Source: Prevotella sp. (GTDB lineage: Bacteria > Bacteroidota > Bacteroidia > Bacteroidales > Bacteroidaceae). Taken from it: a stretch of 35,793 nt of DNA. The notes under the pieces were generated by a model. It searched no databases. It was not told the origin of the DNA and was given only the letters and a program-made list of their open reading frames with translations. The number at the start of each line of letters is the position of its first letter. Within the stretch, counting starts at the first letter, position 1. Positions 9,166 to 17,160 of the stretch are shown here, piece after piece. A program made the translations under genes and the position numbers. The stretch lies in assembly GCA_017430675.1 (NCBI GenBank), contig JAFRMM010000159.1:1-35793 (forward strand), read 5' to 3'.

Positions 9166-9869
9166 GACTCTGCTTTCACGTTCATGAGTGCCTTCAGGAT
9201 CTCCAGATCCTCAACGGTCGTAATCTTGATATTCTTCTCCGACCCAGGTACGATATGCATCTCGATACCGCCCAGTTCTGCCATCAGCGTACATGAGGCC
9301 ACGGAGTTCGTGATGCCGCGCTCCTTGGCCTGTTCGTGGGCAGCGATGATATTTCCCAGTCGGAAGGTCTGGGGGGTCTGCGTACGGATCAGTTTATCGC
9401 GGGGGATGCTGGAGGTTGTCGAGAAGCCGTCCTCGCTTTCCAGGATGGCCTCACGGCATTTGATACCCGTGATGGCATAACCGTATTTCTTACAGATGGC
9501 GATGTTCGACGAGATGATCTCCTGTGAGAGCAGCGGGCGCACGGCATCGTGGATCAGCACCAGGTCCTCGTCACCGCATCCGACTTCCCGCAATCCGTAG
9601 ATGCCATTGTGGATCGACTCCTGTCCATTGCTGCCACCAGGGAAGATCCACTTCAGTTTGTCGATGGAAAACTGGTTGGCATACGACTGGAGCACCGTCT
9701 CCCACCCAGCCAGACAGACCACGGCAATGCCGTTGATGTCAGGGTGCATCTGGAAAGCCTTCAGCGTATGGATGATGACGGGACAGTTATCCACATACAT
9801 AAACTGCTTGGGGATGTCTTGTCCCATCCTGTTGCCAGAGCCGCCGGCAATAATTAATGCGTAATTCAT
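9153..9869 (-). CDS. IspD/TarI-family cytidylyltransferase
   Basis: The 238-residue protein transfers CMP from CTP to a polyol phosphate. Family motifs are all present: GGSGNRMG (9-16) with PKQF (20-23) for CTP binding, LIHDAVRP (105-112), RTQTPQTF (162-169) and NIKITTVEDL near the C-terminus. IspD makes CDP-methylerythritol for isoprenoids; close relatives TarI/ISPD make CDP-ribitol for surface glycans. The setting, between a flippase (4-base ATGA overlap) and an SDR enzyme and facing a LicD gene, with no ispF nearby, favours the surface-glycan role (inference). If the genome has no other ispD, the isoprenoid role would stand. Confidence 0.88.
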   Translation of the reverse strand: MNYALIIAGGSGNRMGQDIPKQFMYVDNCPVIIHTLKAFQMHPDINGIAVVCLAGWETVLQSYANQFSIDKLKWIFPGGSNGQESIHNGIYGLREVGCGDEDLVLIHDAVRPLLSQEIISSNIAICKKYGYAITGIKCREAILESEDGFSTTSSIPRDKLIRTQTPQTFRLGNIIAAHEQAKERGITNSVASCTLMAELGGIEMHIVPGSEKNIKITTVEDLEILKALMNVKAESWLK

Positions 9870-11347
9870 ATCTTGTCGTTTTGTTTGTTTTTTCTGAACA
9901 GGAATGCGAGGCTATCGTCGAGGATCTTCGCCCGGGCGGCCTTCATCACGAGGAGGTAGAGCAGGGCGGCGAGAACGATACGGCTGATGAGCAGCAGCCA
10001 CAGCGAGGCATAATCGCCAACGAATTCCATACTTCCGATGACATAGTCTGTAAGATGCCTGATAAACTGCATCACAGCCGTAGCGGCAAAGGCAAAGGGG
10101 ATGATGTCTTTCAGGAACAACCACAGTGAGTAGGTCGTCAGACGGCTTACGAAAAAGAACCACACGAAGAGCCATACGAGGTTGATGGCTACATAGGCTT
10201 TCACCATCGTGCTGATACCGTAGGGATATAGTACTAGCATAACTAGTATTTCTAGTAGTCCTAGGACTAAAGTGCACCCCATAAACATGCCGCTCTTCCC
10301 TTTGCTAATCACGAGGTCTGCCAGCAGCACACTGATGGGAGCCACCGCTCCACAGATACAGAGCCATTGCAGGTACTGGGCAGAGACGAGCCATTTCTCA
10401 CCGATGGCCAGCACGATAAACTCCTTTGCTACCATGCTAAAGCCCAACAGCAGCGGAAACGAGATGAAAGCGGCAAAACGCACGAGTTTACGGAGCACAG
10501 CCAACTGTCGTTCGTGATCATCCCTCACACTGACGAGCACCGCCTGATCCACCTGTTTCACCATCCCCTGGATCAGCGACGTACACTTGTTGTTCCACTG
10601 GTAGGCCTGATTGTAGTTTCCCGTATCGTGAGCAGAGTAATAACGGCCCAGCAGGATATTCATTATATTATTGTTCACGTAGGTGAGCACGTCGCTGATC
10701 AGGATCTTCACGCTGAAGGGGAAGGCCTGTCTGACAAATGAGAAATCGATGTGCAGCGTAGGTCGCCAGTCACTGTAATGCCAACGTAGCAGGGTTGAGA
10801 TCAGGATGAAGAGGTTCGTTTGCGTGGCGAGGCTCCAGTAGGAGAAGCCCTGCCAGGCCATGATGACTGCTACAGTACTTGAGATAAAGGTAGCGACAAT
10901 ACTCGCTTTTGCCAACTGCTTTGCGCGCAGGTTCTTAAAGAGATAAGCCGCCTGAGCCACACCTGAACAGGAGAACAGCAGTCCGATAAACGCATAGCGG
11001 CAGAGGCTCACCAACCGTGGCTCGTCGTAGTAGTCGGCAATGAGAGGAGCAGAGAAAAAGAGAATGACATAGATGGTTCCCCCCATCAGGATATTAAACC
11101 AAAAGACGGAATTATAGTCGCTGTCCTTAGGTTCCTTCTGATTCACAAGTGCTGTGGAAAAACCGCTGTTCTGCAACGCAGTGGCTATCAGTGAGAAGAT
11201 GGTGATCATGGCTATCAGACCATAGTCATCGGGGTTGAGCAGGCGTCCCATGATGATACCAAAGACAAAGCCGAGCAATTGCTGGATGCCATTGTTCATA
11301 CCGCCCCAAAAGAGGCCCTTTGCTGTCTTCTCTTTCAATGATTCCAT
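9866..11347 (-). CDS. Wzx/WzxC-like MOP-superfamily flippase
   Basis: The 493-residue integral membrane protein has about 12-14 hydrophobic segments and the N-terminal pattern of the polysaccharide exporters (KTAKGLFWGGMNNGIQQLL, then GRLLNPDDYGLIAM). Members move lipid-linked oligosaccharide units across the inner membrane. It is first in a minus-strand operon and its stop overlaps the cytidylyltransferase start by 4 bases. With the transferases nearby it suggests assembly and export of a decorated surface glycan, although no polymerase (Wzy) or initiating sugar-phosphate transferase is in the window. Start chosen at 11347, 10 bases after a good -7 element. Confidence 0.9.
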   Translation of the reverse strand: MESLKEKTAKGLFWGGMNNGIQQLLGFVFGIIMGRLLNPDDYGLIAMITIFSLIATALQNSGFSTALVNQKEPKDSDYNSVFWFNILMGGTIYVILFFSAPLIADYYDEPRLVSLCRYAFIGLLFSCSGVAQAAYLFKNLRAKQLAKASIVATFISSTVAVIMAWQGFSYWSLATQTNLFILISTLLRWHYSDWRPTLHIDFSFVRQAFPFSVKILISDVLTYVNNNIMNILLGRYYSAHDTGNYNQAYQWNNKCTSLIQGMVKQVDQAVLVSVRDDHERQLAVLRKLVRFAAFISFPLLLGFSMVAKEFIVLAIGEKWLVSAQYLQWLCICGAVAPISVLLADLVISKGKSGMFMGCTLVLGLLEILVMLVLYPYGISTMVKAYVAINLVWLFVWFFFVSRLTTYSLWLFLKDIIPFAFAATAVMQFIRHLTDYVIGSMEFVGDYASLWLLLISRIVLAALLYLLVMKAARAKILDDSLAFLFRKNKQNDKI

Positions 11348-11357
11348 CTTTCGACGA

Positions 11358-11365
11358 CAAAGATA
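11358..11365 (-). promoter_or_regulatory. Promoter -7 element of the flippase-cytidylyltransferase-SDR operon
   Basis: The minus strand reads TATCTTTG, 10 bases before the flippase ATG, giving a very short leader. Confidence 0.6.
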
Positions 11366-11462
11366 CGAACTTCTGTTTCAGAAAAAAGTGAAAAAGCAAG
11401 GAGAATAACATCTTTTAACTATCTTCCCTACAAAGGACATACATCCTTTGTGTTTCTTTTTG

Positions 11463-11470
11463 TATCTTTG
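11463..11470 (+). promoter_or_regulatory. Promoter -7 element of the esterase-GH97 operon
   Basis: TATCTTTG, 35 bases before the ATG at 11506. No clear -33 TTG at the standard distance was seen. Confidence 0.6.
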
Positions 11471-11505
11471 CAACCGAATAACCGAAAACCATTTAGATAA
11501 GATAA

Positions 11506-12474
11506 ATGATGAAAAAGATTGTATTATCAGCAATGATGCTATGCCTGACCATGGTAGGCATGGCACAGCCCGCCGGTGGCTTTGGCGGTTTTCAGATGCC
11601 GGAAGTGAAACTGGAGACCTCCCAACAGTGGAAAGATGTGAACTATGCCGGTGACAACCAGGCTTACCACACCTGTGACATCTATCTGCCCAAACAGGAG
11701 AAAGACAGTTATCCTGTAGTCATCCACATCTACGGCAGTGCGTGGTTCAGCAACAGCAGTAAGGGTGCAGCCGACCTCGGCACCATCGTCAAGTCTCTGT
11801 TGGAGGCCGGCTATGCCGTGGTCTGCCCCAACCACCGTTCGTCTATGGATGCCAAGTGGCCAGCCCAGATCCACGATATCAAGGCTGTCATCCGCTTCGT
11901 GCGCGGAGAGGCTGCTAAGTATAAGTTCGACACCTCGTTTATTGCCACTAGTGGTTTCTCTTCTGGCGGACATCTCTCGTCGGTGGCTGCCACAACCAGT
12001 GGTACGAAACAGGAGACCGTGGGCACGGTTACCATTGACCTCGAGGGTTCAGTGGGTAACTATACCAATGAAAGCAGCACTATTAATGCCGCCTGTGACT
12101 GGTCTGGTCCTATCGACCTGACAGCCATGGACTGTGGAGAATCCATGAAGATGGGTGATAACAGCCCGGAGGATGTGCTGCTCAACTCCAAACTTGACAA
12201 AGAGCCAGATAAATATCTCAGTCTGAGTGCCACCACCTACGTGGACAAGAACGATCCGCCGCTCATCATCTTCCATGGCGAGAAGGATAATGTGGTACCC
12301 TGCTGTCAAGGCAAGAAGTTCTACGAGTTGTTGAAGGTTGCCGGTGTCAAGACGGAGGCAACCTTCGTGCCAGAAGGAGGTCACGGTATGGGCATGTACA
12401 GCGAGGAGAACCTCCAGAAGATGGTGCGTTTCTTGAATGAGGCTTCCGTCAAGGGCGAAGCGGTAATGCCCTAA
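11506..12474 (+). CDS. Secreted alpha/beta-hydrolase esterase
   Basis: The 322-residue protein has a signal peptide ending near GMAQ (residue 20) and an alpha/beta-hydrolase domain of the BD-FAE / carbohydrate-esterase type. The nucleophile elbow GFSSGG puts Ser152 in place, Asp261 in FHGEKDNVVP and His293 in GGHGMG complete the triad. The usual oxyanion HGGG is replaced by IYGSAW. It is the first gene of a three-gene operon (13 bases before the GH97 gene) whose other members are a GH97 enzyme and a double esterase, so removal of acetyl or feruloyl groups from a plant glycan is likely (inference). The natural ester is not determinable. Confidence 0.87.
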   Translation: MMKKIVLSAMMLCLTMVGMAQPAGGFGGFQMPEVKLETSQQWKDVNYAGDNQAYHTCDIYLPKQEKDSYPVVIHIYGSAWFSNSSKGAADLGTIVKSLLEAGYAVVCPNHRSSMDAKWPAQIHDIKAVIRFVRGEAAKYKFDTSFIATSGFSSGGHLSSVAATTSGTKQETVGTVTIDLEGSVGNYTNESSTINAACDWSGPIDLTAMDCGESMKMGDNSPEDVLLNSKLDKEPDKYLSLSATTYVDKNDPPLIIFHGEKDNVVPCCQGKKFYELLKVAGVKTEATFVPEGGHGMGMYSEENLQKMVRFLNEASVKGEAVMP

Positions 12475-12487
12475 TACCTCCAGAGAC

Positions 12488-14263
12488 ATGAGGAAATTAT
12501 TATTCTTTTTCTCCCTTTTCTGCTGCGCCGTCATGACGATGGCGCAGCAGTCTCCTGACGGACGGCTGACAGTGGAGCCCAGACAGCAGACCTTGGTGGT
12601 CTGTTTCCAGCAGACTCCTGTCCTTGAGATAGAAACCTCCGTGGATTTCTCCTCTCTCAACGACGATAGGCCGACTCCTGTCCAGACTGACTACCAGATG
12701 CTGACAGGGAAGCGTTGTCATTGCACCAACGAGGCCAACGAATACCGCATGGGAAAGATGGTGCTGCGCCTCTACAACGACGGACTGGCTTTCCGCTATG
12801 AGGATCCCAACTGGATGAAGGATCAAGCAGCCTATCGCATTCCTGAGGGCACGAAACGTTGGATGCAGCAGTGGTGTGATAGTTATGAGGGCTTTTTCCC
12901 GCAGACGACTTCCTATAAGACGAAACCCATCCCTTCATTTAGTGGTATTTCCCAATCTCCAGAGGGTTGGAACAACCGCTGGGGTTATCCTGCACTGATA
13001 GAACCTGCTACTGGGGTGTTCGCACTGATTACAGAAGCGAATATCGAACGAGGACAAAGCGCCTCCTGCCTCTATAATGACGGGGAACTGTTCCGTGTCG
13101 TACCTGACGGAACCATCGAGGGTAAGACCAACGATCACTCTCCCTGGCGTGTCGTCATCGTGGGTACTTTGGCTGATGTGGTACAGTCAACACTCGTCAC
13201 CGATGTCAGCGAACCATGTCGGCTTGAAGATACCAGTTGGATACAGCCTGGTGTCGTCAGTTGGGTCTATTGGGCCTATAACCACGGTTCCAACGACTTT
13301 AACATTATCAAGAAGTACGTGGATATGGCTGTATCCTTGAAATTGCCCTATGTGCTTATCGATGCAGAGTGGGATGAGATGAAAGATGGTAAGACCATTG
13401 AGGATGCTGTCGGCTATGCCAAGCAACAGGGTATCCGACCACTGATCTGGTACAACTCCAGCGTAGGTTGGGTGGATGGTGCCCCAGGTCCGAAGTTCCG
13501 TCTGAATAAGCCTGAAGACCGCGAGAAAGAATTCGCCTGGTGCGAGCAGATCGGTGTGGCTGGCGTGAAGATCGACTTCTTCTCCGGCGACAACCAGATG
13601 AACATGGAGTATTGTCAGGATCTGTTAGAGAGTGCCGCCCGCCATCACCTGCTGGTGAACTTCCACGGCGCCACCATTCCCCGCGGTTGGCAGCGTACCT
13701 ATCCGAACCTGATGAGTACGGAGGGTGTGTATGGTGCAGAGTGGTACAACAATGTGCCGACGTTCACTGACAAGGCTGCCGCCCATAACGCTACGCTGCC
13801 ATTCACCCGTAATGTCGTAGGGCCCATGGATTATACACCCTGTGCTTTCAGTGATTCACAGCATCCGCATATCACTACCCATGCTCATGAACTGGCGCTG
13901 ACGGTACTCTTCGAGAGCGGACTGCAACATCTGGCAGACCGTCCAGAGAGTTTTCTCGCACAGCCTCAGGAGGTGCAGGATTTCCTTGGTCATCTTCCTG
14001 TGGTCTGGGATGAGACGCGTTTCGTCAGCGGCTATCCCGGCGAGAGTGTCGTGCTGGCCCGTCGCAGTGGTAACACGTGGTATGTGGCTGGCATCAACGG
14101 CACGGAAGAGCCGAAGATCCTTGATACGCCCCTTGACTTTATTCCTAACGGTAAGGTGACATCCTATATGGATGGCGAGCCATGGACGGTGTGCCATGAC
14201 CTGACCTTGCCGAAAAGTGTCAATTGCCGTCCCCGTGGCGGTTTTGTCTTAGTCGTACAATAA
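12488..14263 (+). CDS. GH97 glycosidase, retaining alpha-galactosidase-like
   Basis: The 591-residue secreted protein (signal peptide to about MTMAQ) belongs to family GH97: N-terminal beta-sandwich, a (beta/alpha)8 barrel with WVYWAYNHGSNDF and YVLIDAEWDEM, and a small C-terminal beta domain. In this family the inverting alpha-glucosidases (SusB type) and the retaining alpha-galactosidases differ at the catalytic site. Here GVAGVKIDFFSGD has an Asp (Asp363) at the place of the retaining nucleophile, and MSTEGVYG offers Glu412 as acid/base, so an alpha-galactosidase is favoured over an alpha-glucosidase. It sits between two esterase genes (13 and 14 bases apart), suggesting joint attack on an acetylated galactose-bearing glycan (inference). 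Confidence 0.9.
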   Translation: MRKLLFFFSLFCCAVMTMAQQSPDGRLTVEPRQQTLVVCFQQTPVLEIETSVDFSSLNDDRPTPVQTDYQMLTGKRCHCTNEANEYRMGKMVLRLYNDGLAFRYEDPNWMKDQAAYRIPEGTKRWMQQWCDSYEGFFPQTTSYKTKPIPSFSGISQSPEGWNNRWGYPALIEPATGVFALITEANIERGQSASCLYNDGELFRVVPDGTIEGKTNDHSPWRVVIVGTLADVVQSTLVTDVSEPCRLEDTSWIQPGVVSWVYWAYNHGSNDFNIIKKYVDMAVSLKLPYVLIDAEWDEMKDGKTIEDAVGYAKQQGIRPLIWYNSSVGWVDGAPGPKFRLNKPEDREKEFAWCEQIGVAGVKIDFFSGDNQMNMEYCQDLLESAARHHLLVNFHGATIPRGWQRTYPNLMSTEGVYGAEWYNNVPTFTDKAAAHNATLPFTRNVVGPMDYTPCAFSDSQHPHITTHAHELALTVLFESGLQHLADRPESFLAQPQEVQDFLGHLPVVWDETRFVSGYPGESVVLARRSGNTWYVAGINGTEEPKILDTPLDFIPNGKVTSYMDGEPWTVCHDLTLPKSVNCRPRGGFVLVVQ

Positions 14264-14277
14264 TAACACGATAGAAT

Positions 14278-16689
14278 ATGAAGAAGACTGTATTATTCAT
14301 TACCATGTTGTGCTTGGCCGTATCGGCATCGGCACAATTGAAGTCGCGCGTTATCGAAGACGGCGGCACTGGCCCTTATAAGGCTATTATGACGGAGGGG
14401 GAAGGACTGCCAGAGCACACTGTTTTCGTGCCGCAGGATCTCTCAGTGTTCAATGCGAAGAATCCCCTGCCTGTACTTGTCTGGGGTAACGGCGCCTGCT
14501 CCAACTCACCGTGGGAGCACATGAACTTCCTCAATGAGATTGCTTCGCACGGCTATATGGTTTTAGCCACGGGCATCATCCCGATGGTGGATGAGTGGTA
14601 CAAAGGTCCCATGTCACGTACAGAGCAGCAGATAGAGAGCATTGACTGGGCATACGCCCAGAATGCTAACCCTCAGTCGCCTTACTATCAAAAGATCGCC
14701 GTGAAAGACCTTTGTGTGGCAGGTATGTCGTGTGGTGGTCTGCAGACACTCTTCAACTGTGCCGATCCCCGTATCAAGGCGCTGATGATCTGTAACAGCG
14801 GACTCTTCAACCAGCAGAACGCCAGTCAGGCCGTGGGTGGTATGCCCATGCCGCCGAAGGACAAGTTGAAAGAGATCCACACGCCTATCCTTTACCTCCT
14901 CGGTGGTCCGGAGGATATCGCCTATGGTAACGGTATGGACGACTTCCACCGTATCGACCATGTGCCTGCCTGTGCCATCAACTACCCCGTAGGTCATGGT
15001 GGTACCTATCGTGAACCTCATGGCGGTGAGTTTACGGTACCCGCACTGGCATGGCTCAACTGGCAGTTGAAGGGTGATGCCGAGGCCGCCAAGATGTTCG
15101 TTGGTAAAGACTGTGGCCTCTCAAAGCGCGACCGTTGGACCATTGATAAGAATGCGCTGTTTGATGCCCTGAATGTACCGCTGCTGAAGACTAGCGTAGA
15201 GACGGGTGAGGTGGCCGGTGTCCTTGAAGGCAGTCTGGCTGTCTATAAGGCCATCCCGTATGCGGCGCCTCCCGTGGGTAATCTCCGTTGGAAGGCTCCT
15301 CAGCCCACCAAGGCGTGGGAGGGTGTGAGAGTGTGCGACCAGTTTGGTCCCATGCCGCCACAACCCACACGTCTGGGTCGTACGGCAGACATCATGAGTG
15401 AGGACTGCCTGTATCTTGGTATTGCCACCCCCGCTGCCTCCAAGGATGACAAACTGCCCGTGATGGTTTGGATCCATGGCGGCGGTTTCCAGACAGAGTG
15501 GTATGGCGGCGACCTGTGGAAGTATCTTGCCCAGCGCGGTGTGGTCATCGTCAGCATTGAGTACCGCACGGGTGCCCTCGGCTTCATGGCCCATCCCGAA
15601 CTTGCCAAGGAGGATCCTGAAGGACACTGCGGCAACTATGGCATCCTTGACCAGATCTATGCCCTGCAGTGGGTGCAGCGTAACATTGCCAACTTCGGTG
15701 GTGACCCCACGAACGTCACTATCTTCGGTGAGTCGGCAGGTGCCATCAGTTGCAGCATCCTCTGTGCCTCACCGTTGGCCAAGGGCCTCTTCCACCGTTG
15801 CATCAGTCAGAGTGGTGGTTCCTTCGCTCCTTGGAGAGACGAGCCGCGCACACTCGGTATGGATGCCTCACAGAAGGGGGCCGAACAGCAGGGAGTCGCC
15901 TTCCAGAAACAACTGAAGAAAAAGAACCACAAGCAACTCCGTCAGATGGACGCCATGTCACTCTGTGACGGTAATGTGGGCTTTGCCGGTTTCTGGCCCT
16001 GTGTCGATGGCTATGTCATCTGCGATGACCAGTACCGTCTCTATGAACGTGGCGAATATAATGATGTGCCCATCATTGTGATGACCAACTCAGACGAGGG
16101 TGCTCTTTTCGCACCAGGTAACATGACGGCAGAGAACTACCAAAAGACCGTCGATGCCATTTTCGGTGATATGGCTGCCGAGGCCCAGAAGGTCTATCCT
16201 GGTACCACTGATGATGAGGCTTGGCATGGCTTTGGCGATGCTTTCCGTGACATGGGCTTTGCATGGCCCTCCTATGCTTGGGTGAGTCTGCAGACCAAAA
16301 CGGGCAAGAGTCCGGCCTATGCCGCCTATCTCGCCCAGCCCTCCACGATGAGTTTCTCACCAGATAAACGTCGCCGTGGCGTGGCTCATGCTGATGATAT
16401 CCTCTACCTCAACGGTCACTTCCTGACGCAGTCCAGTAAATATCCTGCAGAGTCGGCTGTGGCAGAGATCATCCAGGAGTATTGGGTGAACTTCGCCAAG
16501 ACGGGTAACCCCAACGGAAAGGGTCTGCCTTTCTGGCCGTCGTTCGACGAAGAGAAGCCCACGACGATGCAGTTCGCCAACGGTGCTTCACTGATCATGC
16601 GTCCCAACCGCGAGCAGGTAGATTTCGTCGATCATTTCTATAAGGTCAGACGCGAGCAGACCGAGGCCCAGAGAAAAGTCCAGAAATAA
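14278..16689 (+). CDS. Secreted double esterase: alpha/beta hydrolase fused to type B carboxylesterase
   Basis: This 803-residue secreted protein (signal peptide to about SASAQ) contains two hydrolase domains in one frame. Residues about 20-275 form an alpha/beta hydrolase resembling chlorophyllase/PET-hydrolase relatives: GNGACSNSPWEH, the elbow GMSCGG (Ser151) and a late His in VGHGGTYREPHGG. Residues about 300-795 form a type B carboxylesterase with IPYAAPPVGNLRWKAPQP, EDCLYL, HGGGF, GESAGA (Ser486), Glu607 in NSDEGALF and His704 in GVAHADD. Both sites look intact. It is the last gene of the esterase-GH97 operon, 14 bases after GH97 and before a hairpin terminator. The two sites may remove different ester groups from one polysaccharide (inference). 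Confidence 0.9.
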   Translation: MKKTVLFITMLCLAVSASAQLKSRVIEDGGTGPYKAIMTEGEGLPEHTVFVPQDLSVFNAKNPLPVLVWGNGACSNSPWEHMNFLNEIASHGYMVLATGIIPMVDEWYKGPMSRTEQQIESIDWAYAQNANPQSPYYQKIAVKDLCVAGMSCGGLQTLFNCADPRIKALMICNSGLFNQQNASQAVGGMPMPPKDKLKEIHTPILYLLGGPEDIAYGNGMDDFHRIDHVPACAINYPVGHGGTYREPHGGEFTVPALAWLNWQLKGDAEAAKMFVGKDCGLSKRDRWTIDKNALFDALNVPLLKTSVETGEVAGVLEGSLAVYKAIPYAAPPVGNLRWKAPQPTKAWEGVRVCDQFGPMPPQPTRLGRTADIMSEDCLYLGIATPAASKDDKLPVMVWIHGGGFQTEWYGGDLWKYLAQRGVVIVSIEYRTGALGFMAHPELAKEDPEGHCGNYGILDQIYALQWVQRNIANFGGDPTNVTIFGESAGAISCSILCASPLAKGLFHRCISQSGGSFAPWRDEPRTLGMDASQKGAEQQGVAFQKQLKKKNHKQLRQMDAMSLCDGNVGFAGFWPCVDGYVICDDQYRLYERGEYNDVPIIVMTNSDEGALFAPGNMTAENYQKTVDAIFGDMAAEAQKVYPGTTDDEAWHGFGDAFRDMGFAWPSYAWVSLQTKTGKSPAYAAYLAQPSTMSFSPDKRRRGVAHADDILYLNGHFLTQSSKYPAESAVAEIIQEYWVNFAKTGNPNGKGLPFWPSFDEEKPTTMQFANGASLIMRPNREQVDFVDHFYKVRREQTEAQRKVQK

Positions 16690-16711
16690 TCCGGTTTGCT
16701 GATAATTTTGC

Positions 16712-16742
16712 ACCATTGGCTGAAATTATTTTGGCCAATGGT
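16712..16742 (+). terminator. Terminator of the esterase-GH97 operon
   Basis: Perfect 9-bp inverted repeat ACCATTGGC (16712-16720) / GCCAATGGT (16734-16742) with a 13-base loop, followed by ATTTTTAT. It lies 22 bases past the operon's last stop codon and overlaps the -33 region of the next promoter. Confidence 0.75.
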
Positions 16743-16760
16743 ATTTTTATATTACCTTTG
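16731..16760 (+). promoter_or_regulatory. Promoter of the T9SS-tail protein / beta-helix operon
   Basis: TTG at 16731-16733 and TACCTTTG at 16753-16760 are separated by exactly 19 bases, the Bacteroidetes optimum. The ATG at 16780 is 19 bases downstream. The -33 element lies in the loop of the preceding terminator hairpin. Confidence 0.65.
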
Positions 16761-16779
16761 CACCATTATAATTAAAACG

Positions 16780-17160
16780 ATGAATATGAAGAAAATAGTA
16801 TTGACATTACTGGTATGGGTCATGGCACTGACGGTACAGGCCGACGACTATCCCTACCTGACATTTGAGACAACCGACGGGGCGAAGGCCTCAGTGTCTG
16901 TCTCGTCGTTGACACTCACCATCAGCGGAACCACATTGACGGCAGGGGAAGAGACATTTACCCTCTCGAACCTCAGTAAGATGTATTTCTCGATGACCAA
17001 CGAGTCCACTACTGGCATCGAAGAAACCACCAGTACTGCACTCGAAGAGGCTACCGATATCTATGACTTGCAGGGCCACAAGGTGTCGAAGGAGCAGATG
17101 AAGAAGGGCATCTATATTGTCAAGACGAAAAACAGAACCTATAAAATGATTGTCAAATGA
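16780..17160 (+). CDS. Small secreted protein with T9SS type A-like C-terminal tail
   Basis: The 126-residue product has a signal peptide ending near TVQA (residue 21), a short beta-rich module (FETTDGAKASVSVSSLTLTI, TTLTAGEETFTLSNLSKMYF) and a C-terminal stretch ATDIYDLQGHKVSKEQM through KKGIYIVK and KMIVK (about 91-126). That tail has the pattern of Prevotella type A Por/T9SS sorting domains, which direct export across the outer membrane. Its ATGA stop/start overlaps the next gene by 4 bases, so the two are coupled. The open frame extends further upstream, but those codons lie across the promoter. Function unknown; the central module resembles the N-terminus of the next protein. Confidence 0.75.
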   Translation: MNMKKIVLTLLVWVMALTVQADDYPYLTFETTDGAKASVSVSSLTLTISGTTLTAGEETFTLSNLSKMYFSMTNESTTGIEETTSTALEEATDIYDLQGHKVSKEQMKKGIYIVKTKNRTYKMIVK

